DNA of 60,000 bases from Owenia fusiformis (taxonomy: Eukaryota; Annelida; Polychaeta; Sabellida; Oweniidae). Location: the NCBI GenBank assembly GCA_903813345.2, contig CAIIXF020000008.1, forward strand, positions 1,499,341-1,559,340, read 5' to 3'. Positions within the stretch are counted from its first letter, which is position 1, and every line of letters begins with the position of its first letter. The translations under genes and the position numbers were made by a program. Shown here in pieces: positions 12,340-23,561 of this stretch. The notes below the pieces were generated by a model, which did not search any database, had not been told where the DNA came from, and was given only the letters and a program-made list of their open reading frames with translations.

Positions 12340-12871
12340 AAAGCTGAAATAATATGCTGCATTTTTGGTGAAAATTGCGTCCGAATTAGGGAAAATTGGC
12401 GAAGGTTGGATTAGGGACAGCTTAAGAGATAATCCAATCAACTTGATTATCATCCTACTGTCATTTATTGAAGACAAGACATGGATCTAGCATAACCATT
12501 TGTTTTTGTGATTAAAGTATTCTTAGAACTAAAGATATAGCCCTTTGAAAATGCCTGCCATATCTTACGTAGCTTTTTTAACAGCCTCGTGTTGAACCCT
12601 ACCCTGTGTGTTCAACTGTCATACTTAATTTGGTTCACACCCAATATAGTCTAGAAATTATAAAATGTATATGTGCAACATTGTAAATGAAGATAAATGG
12701 ACATTGGATGTTTACAACTGAATATAATTGTTTGAATAGTATAACACATGAAAACATTTTCTTCTGCATTAGTGTTCAAAGGGTTAAAATAGTACAAACG
12801 CATAGGATCCGTAGTCTAGAAATTATAATGTAAACGCAACAATGTAAACGAAGCTTAATGGACATTGGATG
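12340..12871 (-). repeat. Inverted repeat 1, right arm (segments C and B, first part)
   Basis: 12340-12590 is the inverted mate of 7010-7280, and 12640-12871 is a B-type unit matching 3660-4290 inverted. It ends at GGACATTGGATG (12860-12871), the target site duplicated by the LINE insertion that follows. Confidence 0.8.
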
Positions 12872-14398
12872 TTTTTTTTTTTATTTCTGTTTATTAAGTC
12901 ATGTTACAAATACATTTTCAATGTTACAATTACATGATAGTGTCACATATTTTCCAAAATTGTGGGTAAAATACATTTTTTCTTATAGCTACTTCTTCAA
13001 AGAGTGTAATATAACATCTAAATTTCTGACATTATTGTCATTTATCTGTCCTAGGTAAACCTTATAAATTGTATATGTAATTACACTGACAAAATAGTTA
13101 AGAAATTTAGTGAAATCATCATTGCCATTATAACCTAAAATAATTTTTCTATAAGTTATTCTAAGTTTTGATTTATCTTGTATGAAGTTCCAGACACTCC
13201 TGGCCAAAACACAATCAAAAAATAAATGTTTTACTGAATCAGGATTTCCACAAATATCACAACTATAATTTTCTGTTTTACCAAATATAAAAACCTCACG
13301 TTTACTGGTTAATATTCTATTAATTATTTTATAGTTAAAGTTTGCAATTTTGGTTTCTTTACAATTTATTTTGGTGTCAAAAAAATTATTCCAATTAATT
13401 TCATCAATACGTTCATCTTTTTTGTAACAAAATTGCTTTTCCCATGTATCTTCCATATACTACTTTTCTGCCTTATTTGCTCTTAAAATGTCATAGAAAA
13501 ATTCAGATTTCTGATGATTCACATCTATTGTTTTATTTTCAAACTTAAACTTAAATCTTTTAGGAATATTTGTATAGTTTGAGCTTTGTATATCAATCAT
13601 ATTTTTTATAGATTTAATTGCATTTTGTACCTGATAAAATTCAGAAATCCAATTTTGCTTATTGACAAGTTTCTGATAAATTAAATCAATATCAAGCAGG
13701 CAGTTTTGCATTATTAAGTCTTTGATATATATTATTCCACTTTCTATCCAATGAGGAAAGAAAATTGGTTTATTTTTTATGGTGAAAAGTTTATTTCCCC
13801 ATATTATTTCTTGTAAAATGTCACTTTGTTTCATTTCTGATACCTCCTTAATAGTTTTACATTTACAATGAGATTGAATGACTTGTTGGTAAAATAAAGG
13901 AATTGTTTTAAATTCTTTAAAATCAACATCATTTATATTTAGTAAATTGTAATATTTTGGGAAAAGTCTTTCAAAGTAAAAGTAAGGAACTTTATTAAAC
14001 ATATTTTTTTCATCAAACAATCGTGGAATCCATGCTGCTTTAAGGGCAAACAACTGGGATTCAAAATCAATCATGTTTAATCCTCCTTTATTTTTAGGGT
14101 TGATAATAATAGTCCTTCGTATTTTATCATTTTTATTTCCCCATAAAAATTTGAATATTAAGCCAGTTACAATTTTCGTTATGTCAATTGGTATTCATAG
14201 GACTGATGCTACATGTATTAGTTTGGGTATTGCTAATGATTTTATAACTGTTACTTTCCCCATTAAAGTAAGTTTACGTTTCTTTATGAAAAGTGCGTGT
14301 GTAATTGAGCTTTTATCTTTTAGAAAAAGTGCAGTATCATCTGCGTATTGTGAACGGACAATTTCAATCCTTGTGGGGCAAGTAGCATCGTTAAAATC
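12872..14398 (-). mobile_element. 5'-truncated Tx1/L1-like LINE insertion with 12-bp target duplication
   Basis: The insertion is flanked by a perfect duplication of GGACATTGGATG (12860-12871 and 14399-14410) and splits a B unit of inverted repeat 1. The 3' end is a T-rich tract at 12871-12882 (poly-A on the minus strand). Going up the minus strand one reads the RT region (YADD box near 14340), the L1/Tx1-type linker, then a CxxC..H..C tail. The first about 40 bases at the 5' junction (14358-14395) are not LINE sequence but a 38-bp exact match to the last exon of Ig gene 1. Confidence 0.9.
12989..14360 (-). pseudogene. LINE reverse transcriptase ORF2 remnant
   Basis: Minus-strand pieces in order: RSQYADDTALFLK (RT catalytic YADD box), then after an internal deletion KKRKLTLMGKVTVIKSLAIP. 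A frameshifted stretch reading FKFLWGNKNDKIRR follows. Then comes the open frame 13460-14074, starting MIDFESQLFALKAAWIPRLF (the GGLKMIDF..LKAAWI..R block of L1/Tx1-type elements). The frame 12989-13456 carries CDICGNPDSVKHLFFDCVLA, a zf-RVT-like motif. The part between YADD and KRKLTL, normally about 100 residues, is nearly absent. Stops and frameshifts make it inactive. Confidence 0.85.
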
Positions 14399-14815
14399 GG
14401 ACATTGGATGTTTACAACTGAATACAGTTGTTTCAATAAAATAACACATGAAAACAATTTCATCCATATTAGTGCTCAAAGGGTTAAAATATTAAAGAAA
14501 AAAATAGTCAGTGTCTAGAAATGATAAAATCTATATGTGCAACATTGTAAATGAAGATAAATGAACATTGGATTTTTACAACTGAATACAATTGTTTGAA
14601 TAGCTACACTAATGCAAGAAAATGTTTTATCAGAATTAGTGTTCAAGGGGTTAAAATAGTACAGGAGCACATAATCCGTAGTCTAGAAATTATAAAATGT
14701 ATATATGAAACAATATAAATGAAGCTTAATGGACATTGGATGTTTACAACTGAATACAATTGTCACAATAACACATGAAAACATTTTCATCAGTATTGGT
14801 GCCCTAAGGGTTAAT
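14399..14815 (-). repeat. Inverted repeat 1, right arm (segment B, second part)
   Basis: Continues the B units after the LINE. Read on the minus strand it matches 3840-4270 unit by unit, including AACCCTTAGGGCACC near 14800-14815. The arm then breaks off and resumes at about 21780, so 14816-21775 is inserted. Confidence 0.8.
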
Positions 14816-14859
14816 AGTGATAATGGAATTTCTCAGATAAGCCTTAATTAAGCTGTTAC

Positions 14860-16440
14860 CTCCTGTTCATCCTCCAATCGTTTTGATGAGTTTAAATGAT
14901 GAAACACATATTCCTGCATACGTTTTCACTTGTTGAGCGCTTGTCAACATTACTATTATTATATACCATTTACTTATTATTGAGGGGTTTAACAGGGGTC
15001 CACAAAAAATAGAAAATATTAGATTTTGATATTTTTGAAGTTTACAACAGATTATCTACTTATGAATCGGTTTTTGGGAAGGTTATTAGCATGACATATT
15101 GATTTTATCTGTTTAATTGAAAATAAGATCACCTGTCTGACTATATTTTGCATCTAAAATGATCAAAATTAATTGTTCCATTTAGTTCACTTTCTTTTAA
15201 CATCATCTTGTTTTTTGTTTATCCGCCAATTGTTTTGATATGTTTAAATGATAAAACATATATTCCTACATACGTTTTCACATGTTGAGCACTTGTCAAC
15301 ATTACCATTTACTTATTATTGAGGGGTTTGACAGGGTCCACAAAAAATAAAAATATTAGATTTTGGTATTTTTGAAGTTTACAAAGGATTATCTACTCAT
15401 GAATCGGTTTTTGAGAAGGTTATTAGCATGACCTATTGATTTTATCTGTTTGATTGAAAATAAGATCGTCTGTCTGATTATATTTTGCATTCAAAATGAT
15501 TATAAATAATTGTTCCATTTTGTTCACTTTCTTTTAACATCATCTTGTTTTTGTTGATCCGCCAATTGTTAAATGATATGTGTAAATGATAAAACATATA
15601 TATTACATACATGTTCACCTGTTGAGGACTTTACTATTTACTTATTATGGAGGGGTTTAACAGGGAGGGGTCAACAAAATATTAGGTTTTGATAGTTTTG
15701 AAGTTTACAACAGATTATCTAGTCATTAATCGGCTTTTGGAAAGTTTACTAGTATAACATATTGATTTTATCTCGATGTACATTAGATGTTCAAGAGACC
15801 AATAAACTTATTTATTAATTATTGAGGGGTTTAACAGGGGTTCACAAAAATATAAAAAATATTAGATTTTGATATTTTTAAGTTTTTTTGGAAAGGTTAT
15901 TAATATTAGTATGCCATATTGATTTTATCTGTTTAATTCGAACTAAGATCGTCTGTTTGACTATATTTTGCATTCAAAATGATAAAAAATAATGGTTCTA
16001 TTTAGTTCACTTTCTTTTAACATCATCTTGTTTTTCGTTGATCTATCAATTGTTAATGATATGTTTAAATGATAAAACATATATTCCTACATACGTTTTC
16101 ACCCGTTGAGGACCTGTCAACATTACCGTTTACTTATCATTGAGGGGTTTAACAGAGGTCCATAATAATGAAAAATTAGACATTGACACTTTTGAAGTTA
16201 ACAACGAATTTTCCACTTATGAATCGGCTTTTGGAAAGGCCATTAGCATGATATATTGATTTTATCTGTTTAATTGAAAATACGTCTGACTATATTTTGC
16301 ATTCAACATGATTAAAAATAATGGTCCATTTAGTTCACTTTCTTTGAACACAATCTTGTTCTCGTTGATCGGCAAATTGTTTCTGCCTATATTCCTACAT
16401 ACGTTTTTACCTATTGAACACTGAAACTGAGCACTGTTTA
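14860..16440. repeat. Tandem array, unit about 330-350 bp
   Basis: The phrase ATTGAGGGGTTTAACAG or close variants recurs near 14981, 15323, 15650, 15822 and 16139. The phrase ATTCCTACATACGTTTTCAC recurs near 14910, 15260, 16085 and 16390. The usual spacing is about 330-345 bp, with one shortened unit (15650-15822). Non-coding. Confidence 0.85.
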
Positions 16441-17034
16441 CATTTTAAAATCTTGGAAAAAGCATTTGATCGCATATAATATTGCATTTAAATCATAATC
16501 TAAGATGAGTTAGGAATTTATTCCCACTATTTATAAAAATGGATTTTAACATCAATAAAACATATGATATGAAGTGGGGTGAAAGGATATATGATTTTTG
16601 CGATACAGGCTCTACAAGCAAATAACTTTAGTAATAGAAAAGCGTTTACCCTGATTATTTTATTTAGTAGAAAATAGGCTGTCCCATGAGGCTAGAACCC
16701 AAACTTTCTATTGAAATTAATTAATACCGTCTCGCCCAATATTTTTTTCTCGAATAGGTATTCTGTCATATCCAGCTCCTGATCATCAAGCATTTGTTTA
16801 ATATTGCCCGCAGAAATGATGTTATAAGAATTTTTGCTCAGGTCGATATAGTAGCATAAATGCCACCTAAACTAGCACTAATACCCCTAAAACATGCCCC
16901 ACAAGGTGGTAATAATAGTAACTGATCCGAGAACTGTCCACAAAAATATTCGTCTTTTTGAATTAATCTTGAATTAAATCTTCAATAAATGAAAATCTGA
17001 ACCACTTTAAGATATTCAAAAAATTCAGTGTGCC
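16441..17034. other. Unassigned stretch
   Basis: No supported gene or clear repeat between the tandem array and the partial GGCCATTTT element. Confidence 0.35.
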
Positions 17035-17612
17035 ATGTTTATAGTATTCACATACCAGAGATGATCAAAATCGCTCCACAACTTTTCGAGTTCTAGTAAA
17101 ATACGTTAAAATGGCGGTTATGTTTAAAATGGCCACCTTCTACCAAAAGTGTCATTAGACAGTGTCCCATGCTTATAGTATTCACATACCAAATATGAAC
17201 GAAATCACTCCACTACTTTTCAATTTACAGCAAAAATCGTAAAATAACAAGTAAAGGCCACCATTTTTCAAGATGACTGCCATGTGCTTCTTTAATATCT
17301 ACATTTCTAGCTTTATTAATGTCCTATATAATTTTTTTTTCATTTAAAAGATATTGCTATTACAGTTTTACATATTTATACAGAACTCCTACCCCCATAA
17401 GGTATATGTGTACAAAATATGAACAAAATCGGGCCAACGGTATTTGAGTTATTACACGAACGGATGTACGTACGTACGGACAGACGGATGGACGTCATTT
17501 GTTATTGCTGCATTAGTTTCTTCATTCATTGTCTTCGGGCGGGCGGACGAACGGACGGACAGACGGAGGCCCGTTCCATATATCCCTCCGAACTTCGTTC
17601 AATGGGATAACT
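17035..17612 (-). repeat. GGCCATTTT repeat element, partial inverted copy
   Basis: Carries CATACCAAATATGAAC units, the GGGCCAACGGTATTTGAG segment, a GGAC/GTAC tetranucleotide tract (17460-17570) and the terminus GAACTTCGTTCAATGGGA. Fewer internal units than the copies at 8027 and 49541. The tetranucleotide tract is interrupted by about 40 bp of foreign sequence. Confidence 0.8.
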
Positions 17613-17639
17613 ATTAATTAATTTAAATTGTTAGGACAT

Positions 17640-18290
17640 AATACTAAGCTTATAAAGTAAAAATTTGATGAGTTACACCAATCATTGTGATTTTAGAGCC
17701 TATTGTTATCTCATTTTACAGTTTAAATTGTATATATCTTCTTGCTGTCAACGTATTTGTAAAAGTCTACACTTATTAATGTTTATTAATGTAACCTGTT
17801 TTCATAATTCATACACCTCAATGATGTAATTTAATCGTAACAATGTACTAGCTTTTCATTTAAGAACTATCCGGAAAAATATTTAATATTTGTAAAATAG
17901 ACCCCTGCTAAAATCGTTCATAAATGAAGTTCTGTAACTTTGTATGGTGCTCAAAAATTCATAAATGGTCAATGCTATAATCCTAATTAAAAAAAGCAAA
18001 TTAAAAACATTAGGCTGTAACAATAAGCTTTAAAAAATTATCCAGTGTTTGATGAGTTATACCTCCCACTGTGAACATGGATTCCATTTTGATCTAATTT
18101 TTCAGTTGAAATTTTACATTATGCTCTTGATATGTAATAATTCATGCTTTTTGTACTTATTTATTATCTATTCACAAGAAATCTTTTAAAATGATTATTT
18201 CTTTAAAAAATGGACCCCTGCTTAAATCTCAAATAAATGATAAACGGTAATGTTGTGTGATCCTCAACAAGCAATACCATATTCAGTGAT
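17640..18290. repeat. Two diverged tandem units of about 350 bp
   Basis: Both halves contain GATGAGTTA(T/C)ACC, a TTTCAGTTGAAATTTTA or TTTACAGTTTAAATTGTA segment, and GACCCCTGCT.AAATC. The units start near 17665 and 18045. Diverged and non-coding. Confidence 0.6.
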
Positions 18291-19746
18291 ATTAAATCTA
18301 TCAATATAATCTATAAAAATGATTGGAACTTGAACAGGAGGTAATCTTCAAATATTTGTCAATTCCTTTATCACTATAAAGTAGTATACATAATCAGCAG
18401 TATAGAAACATCTAAAATGTATGTATTAGTCCATGGTATGAAATCTCTAGGACGTCTAATAAAGGAGCTGGTAGCACACTATAGCGCAGCGATATTTGAT
18501 CTTACATTAACATACCTACATATGTCCCCTAGTAATTTTTATTATAACCGTTCAATATACTTCCGGCTTTTAGGCTGAATTATGCCTGCCATTAACAGAG
18601 GTCAAAAAATCACCAAAAAATAAAATCCCAATTTTTCACAATTTGGAGTACACAATGCAACAGAAAAGAATACAAAATGATTTTAAATATATGATTTAGG
18701 TTACTAAGCTATAAGTTTGAGGTTATTTTTCTTATCAATACCAAAAAATATGTAATCAGTGTATCGACGTTTTGTATTGTTTCTTCAGGTATAAATAAGA
18801 TAAATGCTTCAAATAAATCACTTTTATATTGGAATGACAATGTTCAAATTATGTTAGTTTTTCACAAAAGGGGTCTCAATACGTTTTGAGATATGGACTT
18901 TTATTCAGCGGTGAAAATTATCATTAAAGGAGTGCCTATTGCTCTTCCTTGACTAATTGGGACTACAGATAAAATTCTATTTACCGTAGTTAGATATAGC
19001 TCAGTTGCTTATAAAATAACAATCAAAACTTGATCGAATTCATGAATAATTGAGAAAAATCATTATCATTATCTTCCAAAAATTTGCTTGTATCCAGCGG
19101 TAAGGTCAAAAAACAAACAGCCATCAGAAAACTTGATGATAGCCACAAGTAACGTCGAGGAAGAATTTCAAGGCGTTCGATTGCATATGACTCTAATTGA
19201 TTACTAGACATGCCCTTGGAATATATGAACATTCCAATACCTCTGTAACATTTAACTAGATATAAATCTTACCTATTTGTTATTGTATTATGTTTTATAA
19301 AACATGAAGAATAATTTGTTGTTTGACCCCTTGCGATAATATGGGAAAATCCTGGTAATGTGATGTTTTAAATGGTAAGAAAACTAATATGTTCCCAATC
19401 ATAAATTACCTAAATATTCCACATAATTTTGTTGAATCGGCTGGGATCATATTTGAAAAATCAAACAAAATCTGAAAACACACTTGTATAATTACACTTA
19501 TTAAACACCGACATCTACGGTAAAATTAAATAGTATATCTTTAAATTATGATAATTTATTTTTGTTCGTATGCTTAGAATAACGGTCTGTGTCTTATAAA
19601 ATGTATAAAAGTTCGAATCAAAATATTTACGTTTTTTGACCCCTTGTGATGAAATACATTTTTCGACCCGAAAGCCGGAAGTTTTTTCAGCAAATAGTAT
19701 TTTAAAAGAATCAAGACATGTACACCGATATCGATATTTGTTCATA
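18291..19746. other. Unassigned stretch
   Basis: AT-rich with short open frames on the minus strand (19023-19232 and 19515-19784) that show no family features. Nothing else supported. Confidence 0.4.
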
Positions 19747-19920
19747 GTTGGGTGAGTAATCATTCCATTTGCAAAGTGGGCCAAAATTAGCTTTTGGCAA
19801 AGTTACAATATTGGACGAAAACATAAAACCAATGCTGACTGCATCCTTTTAATTCAATGTACCAAAAAGCCAAATTACTCCTCTTTGCAATGGAATATCA
19901 TTCATTCACAGGGAGTCATC
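19747..19920. repeat. Inverted mates of 21545-21690
   Basis: TTGGGTGAGTAATCATTCC with TTTGCAAAGTGGGCC, and CTCCTCTTTGCAATGG with ATCATTCATTCACA, occur inverted near 21545-21690. The order of the two blocks differs on the two sides, which suggests a rearranged transposon boundary around the GATAA array. Confidence 0.5.
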
Positions 19921-19939
19921 TCTGCATTTAGGTGCGGAA

Positions 19940-21195
19940 ACTCATTTTTATCAATTAATTATAAATCTGATAATTATCATTTATCGATAATTTTTATCAA
20001 TTAGCTATAAATTTGATAAATATCAATTTTAGCTGATATTATCAGCTAATGCTAATTTCATATGTGCCTTTCACTTTTACCATTAGCGATAAATTTGATA
20101 ATTATCAATTATCCAGAAATTTTATCAATTAGCGATAAATTTGATAAATATCAATTATCGATAAATTTGATAATTTTGATACATGGCAGACATGAAATTA
20201 GTATTAGCTGATAATATCAGATAAATTTGATAATTATCAATTTTAGCTGATAATATCAGCTAATGCTAATTTCACTTATGCCCTTTTCTTCGTAACATTG
20301 ACTCAAGACCCAACATTGTTTTAGCGATAAAAGCGATAGTTTTGATAATTATCAAATTTATCACTTTTAGCTGATATCAGCTAATGCTAATTTACCTAGT
20401 GCCATTTTCTCTGAACATCACCTCCAGACCCAAAATCTTTTAGCGATGAAAGCTCCAGACCCAAAATCTTTTAGCGATAAAAGCGATAGTTTGGATAATT
20501 ATCAAACTTATCACTTTTAGCTTATATTATCAGCTAATGCCAATTTGCCTGGTGCCATTTTCTCTGAACATCACCTCCAGACCCAAAATCTTTTAGCGAT
20601 GAAAGCTCCAGACCCAAAATCTTTTAGCGATAAAAGAGATAGTTTTGATAATTATCAAATTTATCACTTTTAGCTGATATTATCAGCTAATGCTAATTTA
20701 CCTGGTGCCATTTACTATGAACATCACCCCCAGACACCAAATTTTTTAGCGATAAAAGCTTCAGGCCCAAATTTTTTAGCCATAAAAGCAATACTTTCAA
20801 CAAATATCAATTTTATCACTTTTAGTTGATATTATCAGCTAATGCTAATTTACCTAGTGCCATTTTCTCTGAACATCACCTCCAGACCCAAAATCTTTTA
20901 GCGATGAAAGCTCCAGACCCAAAATCTTTTAGCGATAAAAGCGATAGTTTGGATAATTATCAAACTTATCACTTTTAGCTTATATTATCAGCTAATGCCA
21001 ATTTGCCTGGTGCCATTTTCTCTGAACATCACCTCCAGACCCAAAATTTTTTAGCGATAAAAGCGCCAGACCCAAAACAAATTTAGCGATAAAAACGATA
21101 GTTTCGATAATCATCAAATTTATCACTTTTAGCTGATATTATCTGCTAATGCTAATTTTCCTGGTGCCATTTTCTCTGAACATTTTTGTCTTCAC
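19940..21195. repeat. GATAA/TTATC-rich palindromic tandem array
   Basis: A first part (19960-20270) is made of TTTGATAATTATCAA, TTATCGATAA and AGCTGATATTATCAGCTAA blocks. A second part has about six or seven units of roughly 152 bp, each with TTTTAGCGATAAAAGCGATAG, the same two palindromes, and CTCCAGACCCAAAATC. Each unit therefore has two perfect or near-perfect palindromes and many GATAA motifs. Non-coding. Confidence 0.8.
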
Positions 21196-21750
21196 ATCGA
21201 CTCCCCACCAGGTGACTGGTATGGCATAGACAGTAAAGTGTTCATACTCATACTCTTGCAAGAATACATCCTATACCCGTCCAAATTGCCACCACTTCCT
21301 TGCAGATAAAGATGCGCTCATCTGTCCACGTCATGCATAATTCAGCCCTGAATCATGTGTGGGTTAAAGCAAAGAAAAGCAGCCCATGGGTAAATCCTTC
21401 TCGAGGTTTTGCAATATCTGGTGTAGGAATTGTGAGCACAGATGCTCTTGAGATAGCTCCAAAAGAAAAAGTCACAACAATTCAAGTCAGGGGAACTTCC
21501 ATTGGCACTTAGCCCTTGCACTGATTTTTTCAATATCTAAAACTTGGCGCAGAGCCGATTTTGACCCACTGTGCAAATGGAAGGATTTCTCACCCAACCA
21601 TTTGCATTACAACACGTGAATGAATGACATATCATTGCAAAGAGGAGAGACATGGCTTTATGGTACATTAAATGAAATTGATGTAGTCATCACTAGTTTT
21701 GTGATTTTACGAGATAACTACTTGTTGCGTTTTTTTGATACGCCCTGTTT
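21196..21750 (-). mobile_element. Tc1/mariner-type element remnant
   Basis: Contains a transposase fragment on the minus strand and ends with a terminus-like GATACGCCCTGTTT at about 21740-21752. The opposite end is not recognisable; the GATAA array occupies that side. Confidence 0.55.
21342..21535 (-). pseudogene. Tc1/mariner transposase fragment
   Basis: The minus-strand frame includes GSSPDLNCCDFFFWSYLKS, matching the conserved WPPRSPDLTPCDFFLWGYLK block around the third catalytic acidic residue. The frame then shifts and decays. Only this block survives. Confidence 0.75.
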
Positions 21751-21775
21751 AATACTATTGTTCATGGGCTTTCAA

Positions 21776-22479
21776 TTAGGAAGCCCATGTATTGTTTGAA
21801 TAGAATAATACACGAAAATATTTCCAGTAATATTAGTGTTTAAAGTATTAATACCTCTTAATCTCTATATTATCTCCAATTGAGAAAAGCATAAAAATTT
21901 ACGTAGATTAGCACATTATATAACTGTGTATGTTGGATTAACATTATCTATTCGTAAGTTATTTAAACAAATCATTTATGTCATGGGCTTTTGAAATATA
22001 GTGAAATACTGAAAAAAGTATGGTAGATTTTTTGATATTTTTTCTGAAAAAATCAATGATTTTCGAAAAAACAAATACCATGGCACTTTATCCTTTATTA
22101 AACCAAGTTTATAATAAAATTAAAAAAGAGAATCAAAATCCTTTATTTTACCCATACGATGTAAAGATATGTAGTATAACCCCGCTTTTTTACCAAGTTT
22201 TAGGATTCAAAGGGTTAATTATTCAAAACTGTTATTCACACAAATGCCAAAAAAAATCAAAAGATACTACAAGTATTTATATATAGTAATATGTATTCAT
22301 CATCACGAAAGATTAGGAAAAAGAAATTTAAAAAAATATTTTGTCAAGCCACCCCTATGTCAGAAAATGGAAAGAGGGCGCCACTATAATAGCTAATTAA
22401 AAATTCGCTGACCACTTTTGAGACAAGCACCTCATATATTCTTGGAGCCTAGTGTATATGCTAATGGTTGAAAGAGTCA
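21776..22479 (-). repeat. Inverted repeat 1, right arm, outer segment A
   Basis: Inverted mate of 3041-3720, with the same succession of phrases (ACGTAGATTAGCACATTATA, CCATGGCACTTTATCC, AAAGAGGGCGCCACTATAAT). The outer boundary is GACTCTTTCA at 3041-3050 and its complement at 22470-22479; flanking sequence differs beyond it. Confidence 0.85.
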
Positions 22480-22858
22480 GTTTTTGTGATTTTACAGCAT
22501 TGGGTCTATGGGGAATCTCCCCGACCTAGAAGTCACATTTTCAAAGAAAATTGAATTTGAAAGTTGATAAACACTTTTCGAAACCACATTTCTAGATGTA
22601 ATTTTCATGTAGATTCCAAATGTGACATCAGTTTGACTGAATTTTGATTTTTTAATGAAGTAAATCAAGATTATTTTTACCCGCATCTGGTGTATTGCAG
22701 AGGTGGTTATTAGTAGGTTGTTTATTAAATATCACGTGGGGTTGTACGAACAGGACAATTTTGAAAATATAATTCACACAATATAGTTATGCCACCTTTT
22801 ATTGTTCACAATAATTAAATGTAATGAAATATAATTAAATATAATAAAAGCACCCCGC
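22480..22858. other. Unassigned spacer
   Basis: No supported gene or repeat between inverted repeat 1 and the dead Ig signal-peptide exon. Confidence 0.35.
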
Positions 22859-22920
22859 CGTGTGCGTCAATTGCCGATTAACAGAGGCAATGAGCAGAAA
22901 AATCAAACGATGCAATTACT
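22859..22920 (-). pseudogene. Dead signal-peptide exon of a third Ig-gene copy
   Basis: On the minus strand this matches exon 1 of Ig gene 2 (43920-43983): GTAATTGCATC upstream, then TTAATCGG.AATTGACGCACA at the exon end. The ATG region reads GTTTGA and the splice donor GT has become GC. No matching Ig exons are seen downstream. It shows that the family was larger in this cluster. It could also be a partial duplication that was never functional. Confidence 0.7.
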
Positions 22921-23060
22921 GCTTCACTTATCAATCAGCACTTTTATGATTTGTACCATTAAGTAATGGTTGAATTGCGTTATTTGTTCGATTCACTATT
23001 ACTATTACGAGAACCTTAACTGATAAAAGGACGTGGATTACATTGATAAACAATGCTGTT

Positions 23061-23224
23061 CACTGGCGGATCTGGGAGGGGGGCTGGGGGCCAAGAAAAT
23101 GGGCCATAAAATTTGGGCCCATTTTTGGGTTTTAGGGGCCCAACATTTTTTTCCGAGCAAGTTTTTTTCTCTGACATGAAGTTTCCCCCCCCCCTCCTCT
23201 TATTGGTTCCCAGATCCGCCCCTG
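23061..23224. mobile_element. Short TIR element (MITE), about 164 bp
   Basis: Termini CACTGGCGGATCTGGGA and, inverted, CAGGGGCGGATCTGGGA flank an interior with G-rich and C-rich runs. CTGTT lies on both sides. The terminal type resembles hAT-related MITEs of many animals; family assignment is tentative. Confidence 0.65.
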
Positions 23225-23531
23225 CTGTTTGACTTGTTGGTAATTTCTTATTGTATCGGTGATTCCCAAGTCGGATTTGCATGTTAATATCCATACACTG
23301 ACATTTTGTTTTGTCGAGTTTGTTTTATATTCAAATTCACATAAACGTCAGAAAATGCAATGTGCATATCCTAAAATCGAATTTATTAAATGTAAATAAA
23401 GATTCAAGCTTAAAGAAGCTTTATCACGAAGTTCAATGGGTGAGCTAAGGTTGCCAAACATTTGGAGGGAGGTGGACCTGGAAATCAAAAACAGCATTGG
23501 ACAAAAAAGCCACTATGCATTTTTAATTCAT

Positions 23532-23537
23532 TTTATT
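23532..23537 (-). promoter_or_regulatory. Polyadenylation signal of Ig gene 1
   Basis: AATAAA on the minus strand, 25 bp beyond the stop codon of Ig gene 1. No equivalent was found close to the stop of Ig gene 2. Confidence 0.6.
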
Positions 23538-23561
23538 GAAAATATGTTGGTCATTAAAGTA

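Noticed and set aside
12989-14074. Two adjacent minus-strand frames as host genes
   Set aside because: Their text matches the C-terminal half of a LINE ORF2 and they lie inside an insertion with a poly-A-like tail and target duplication.
19940-21195. CRISPR-like array
   Set aside because: Units are contiguous 152-bp satellite repeats without unique spacers, in a eukaryotic context.
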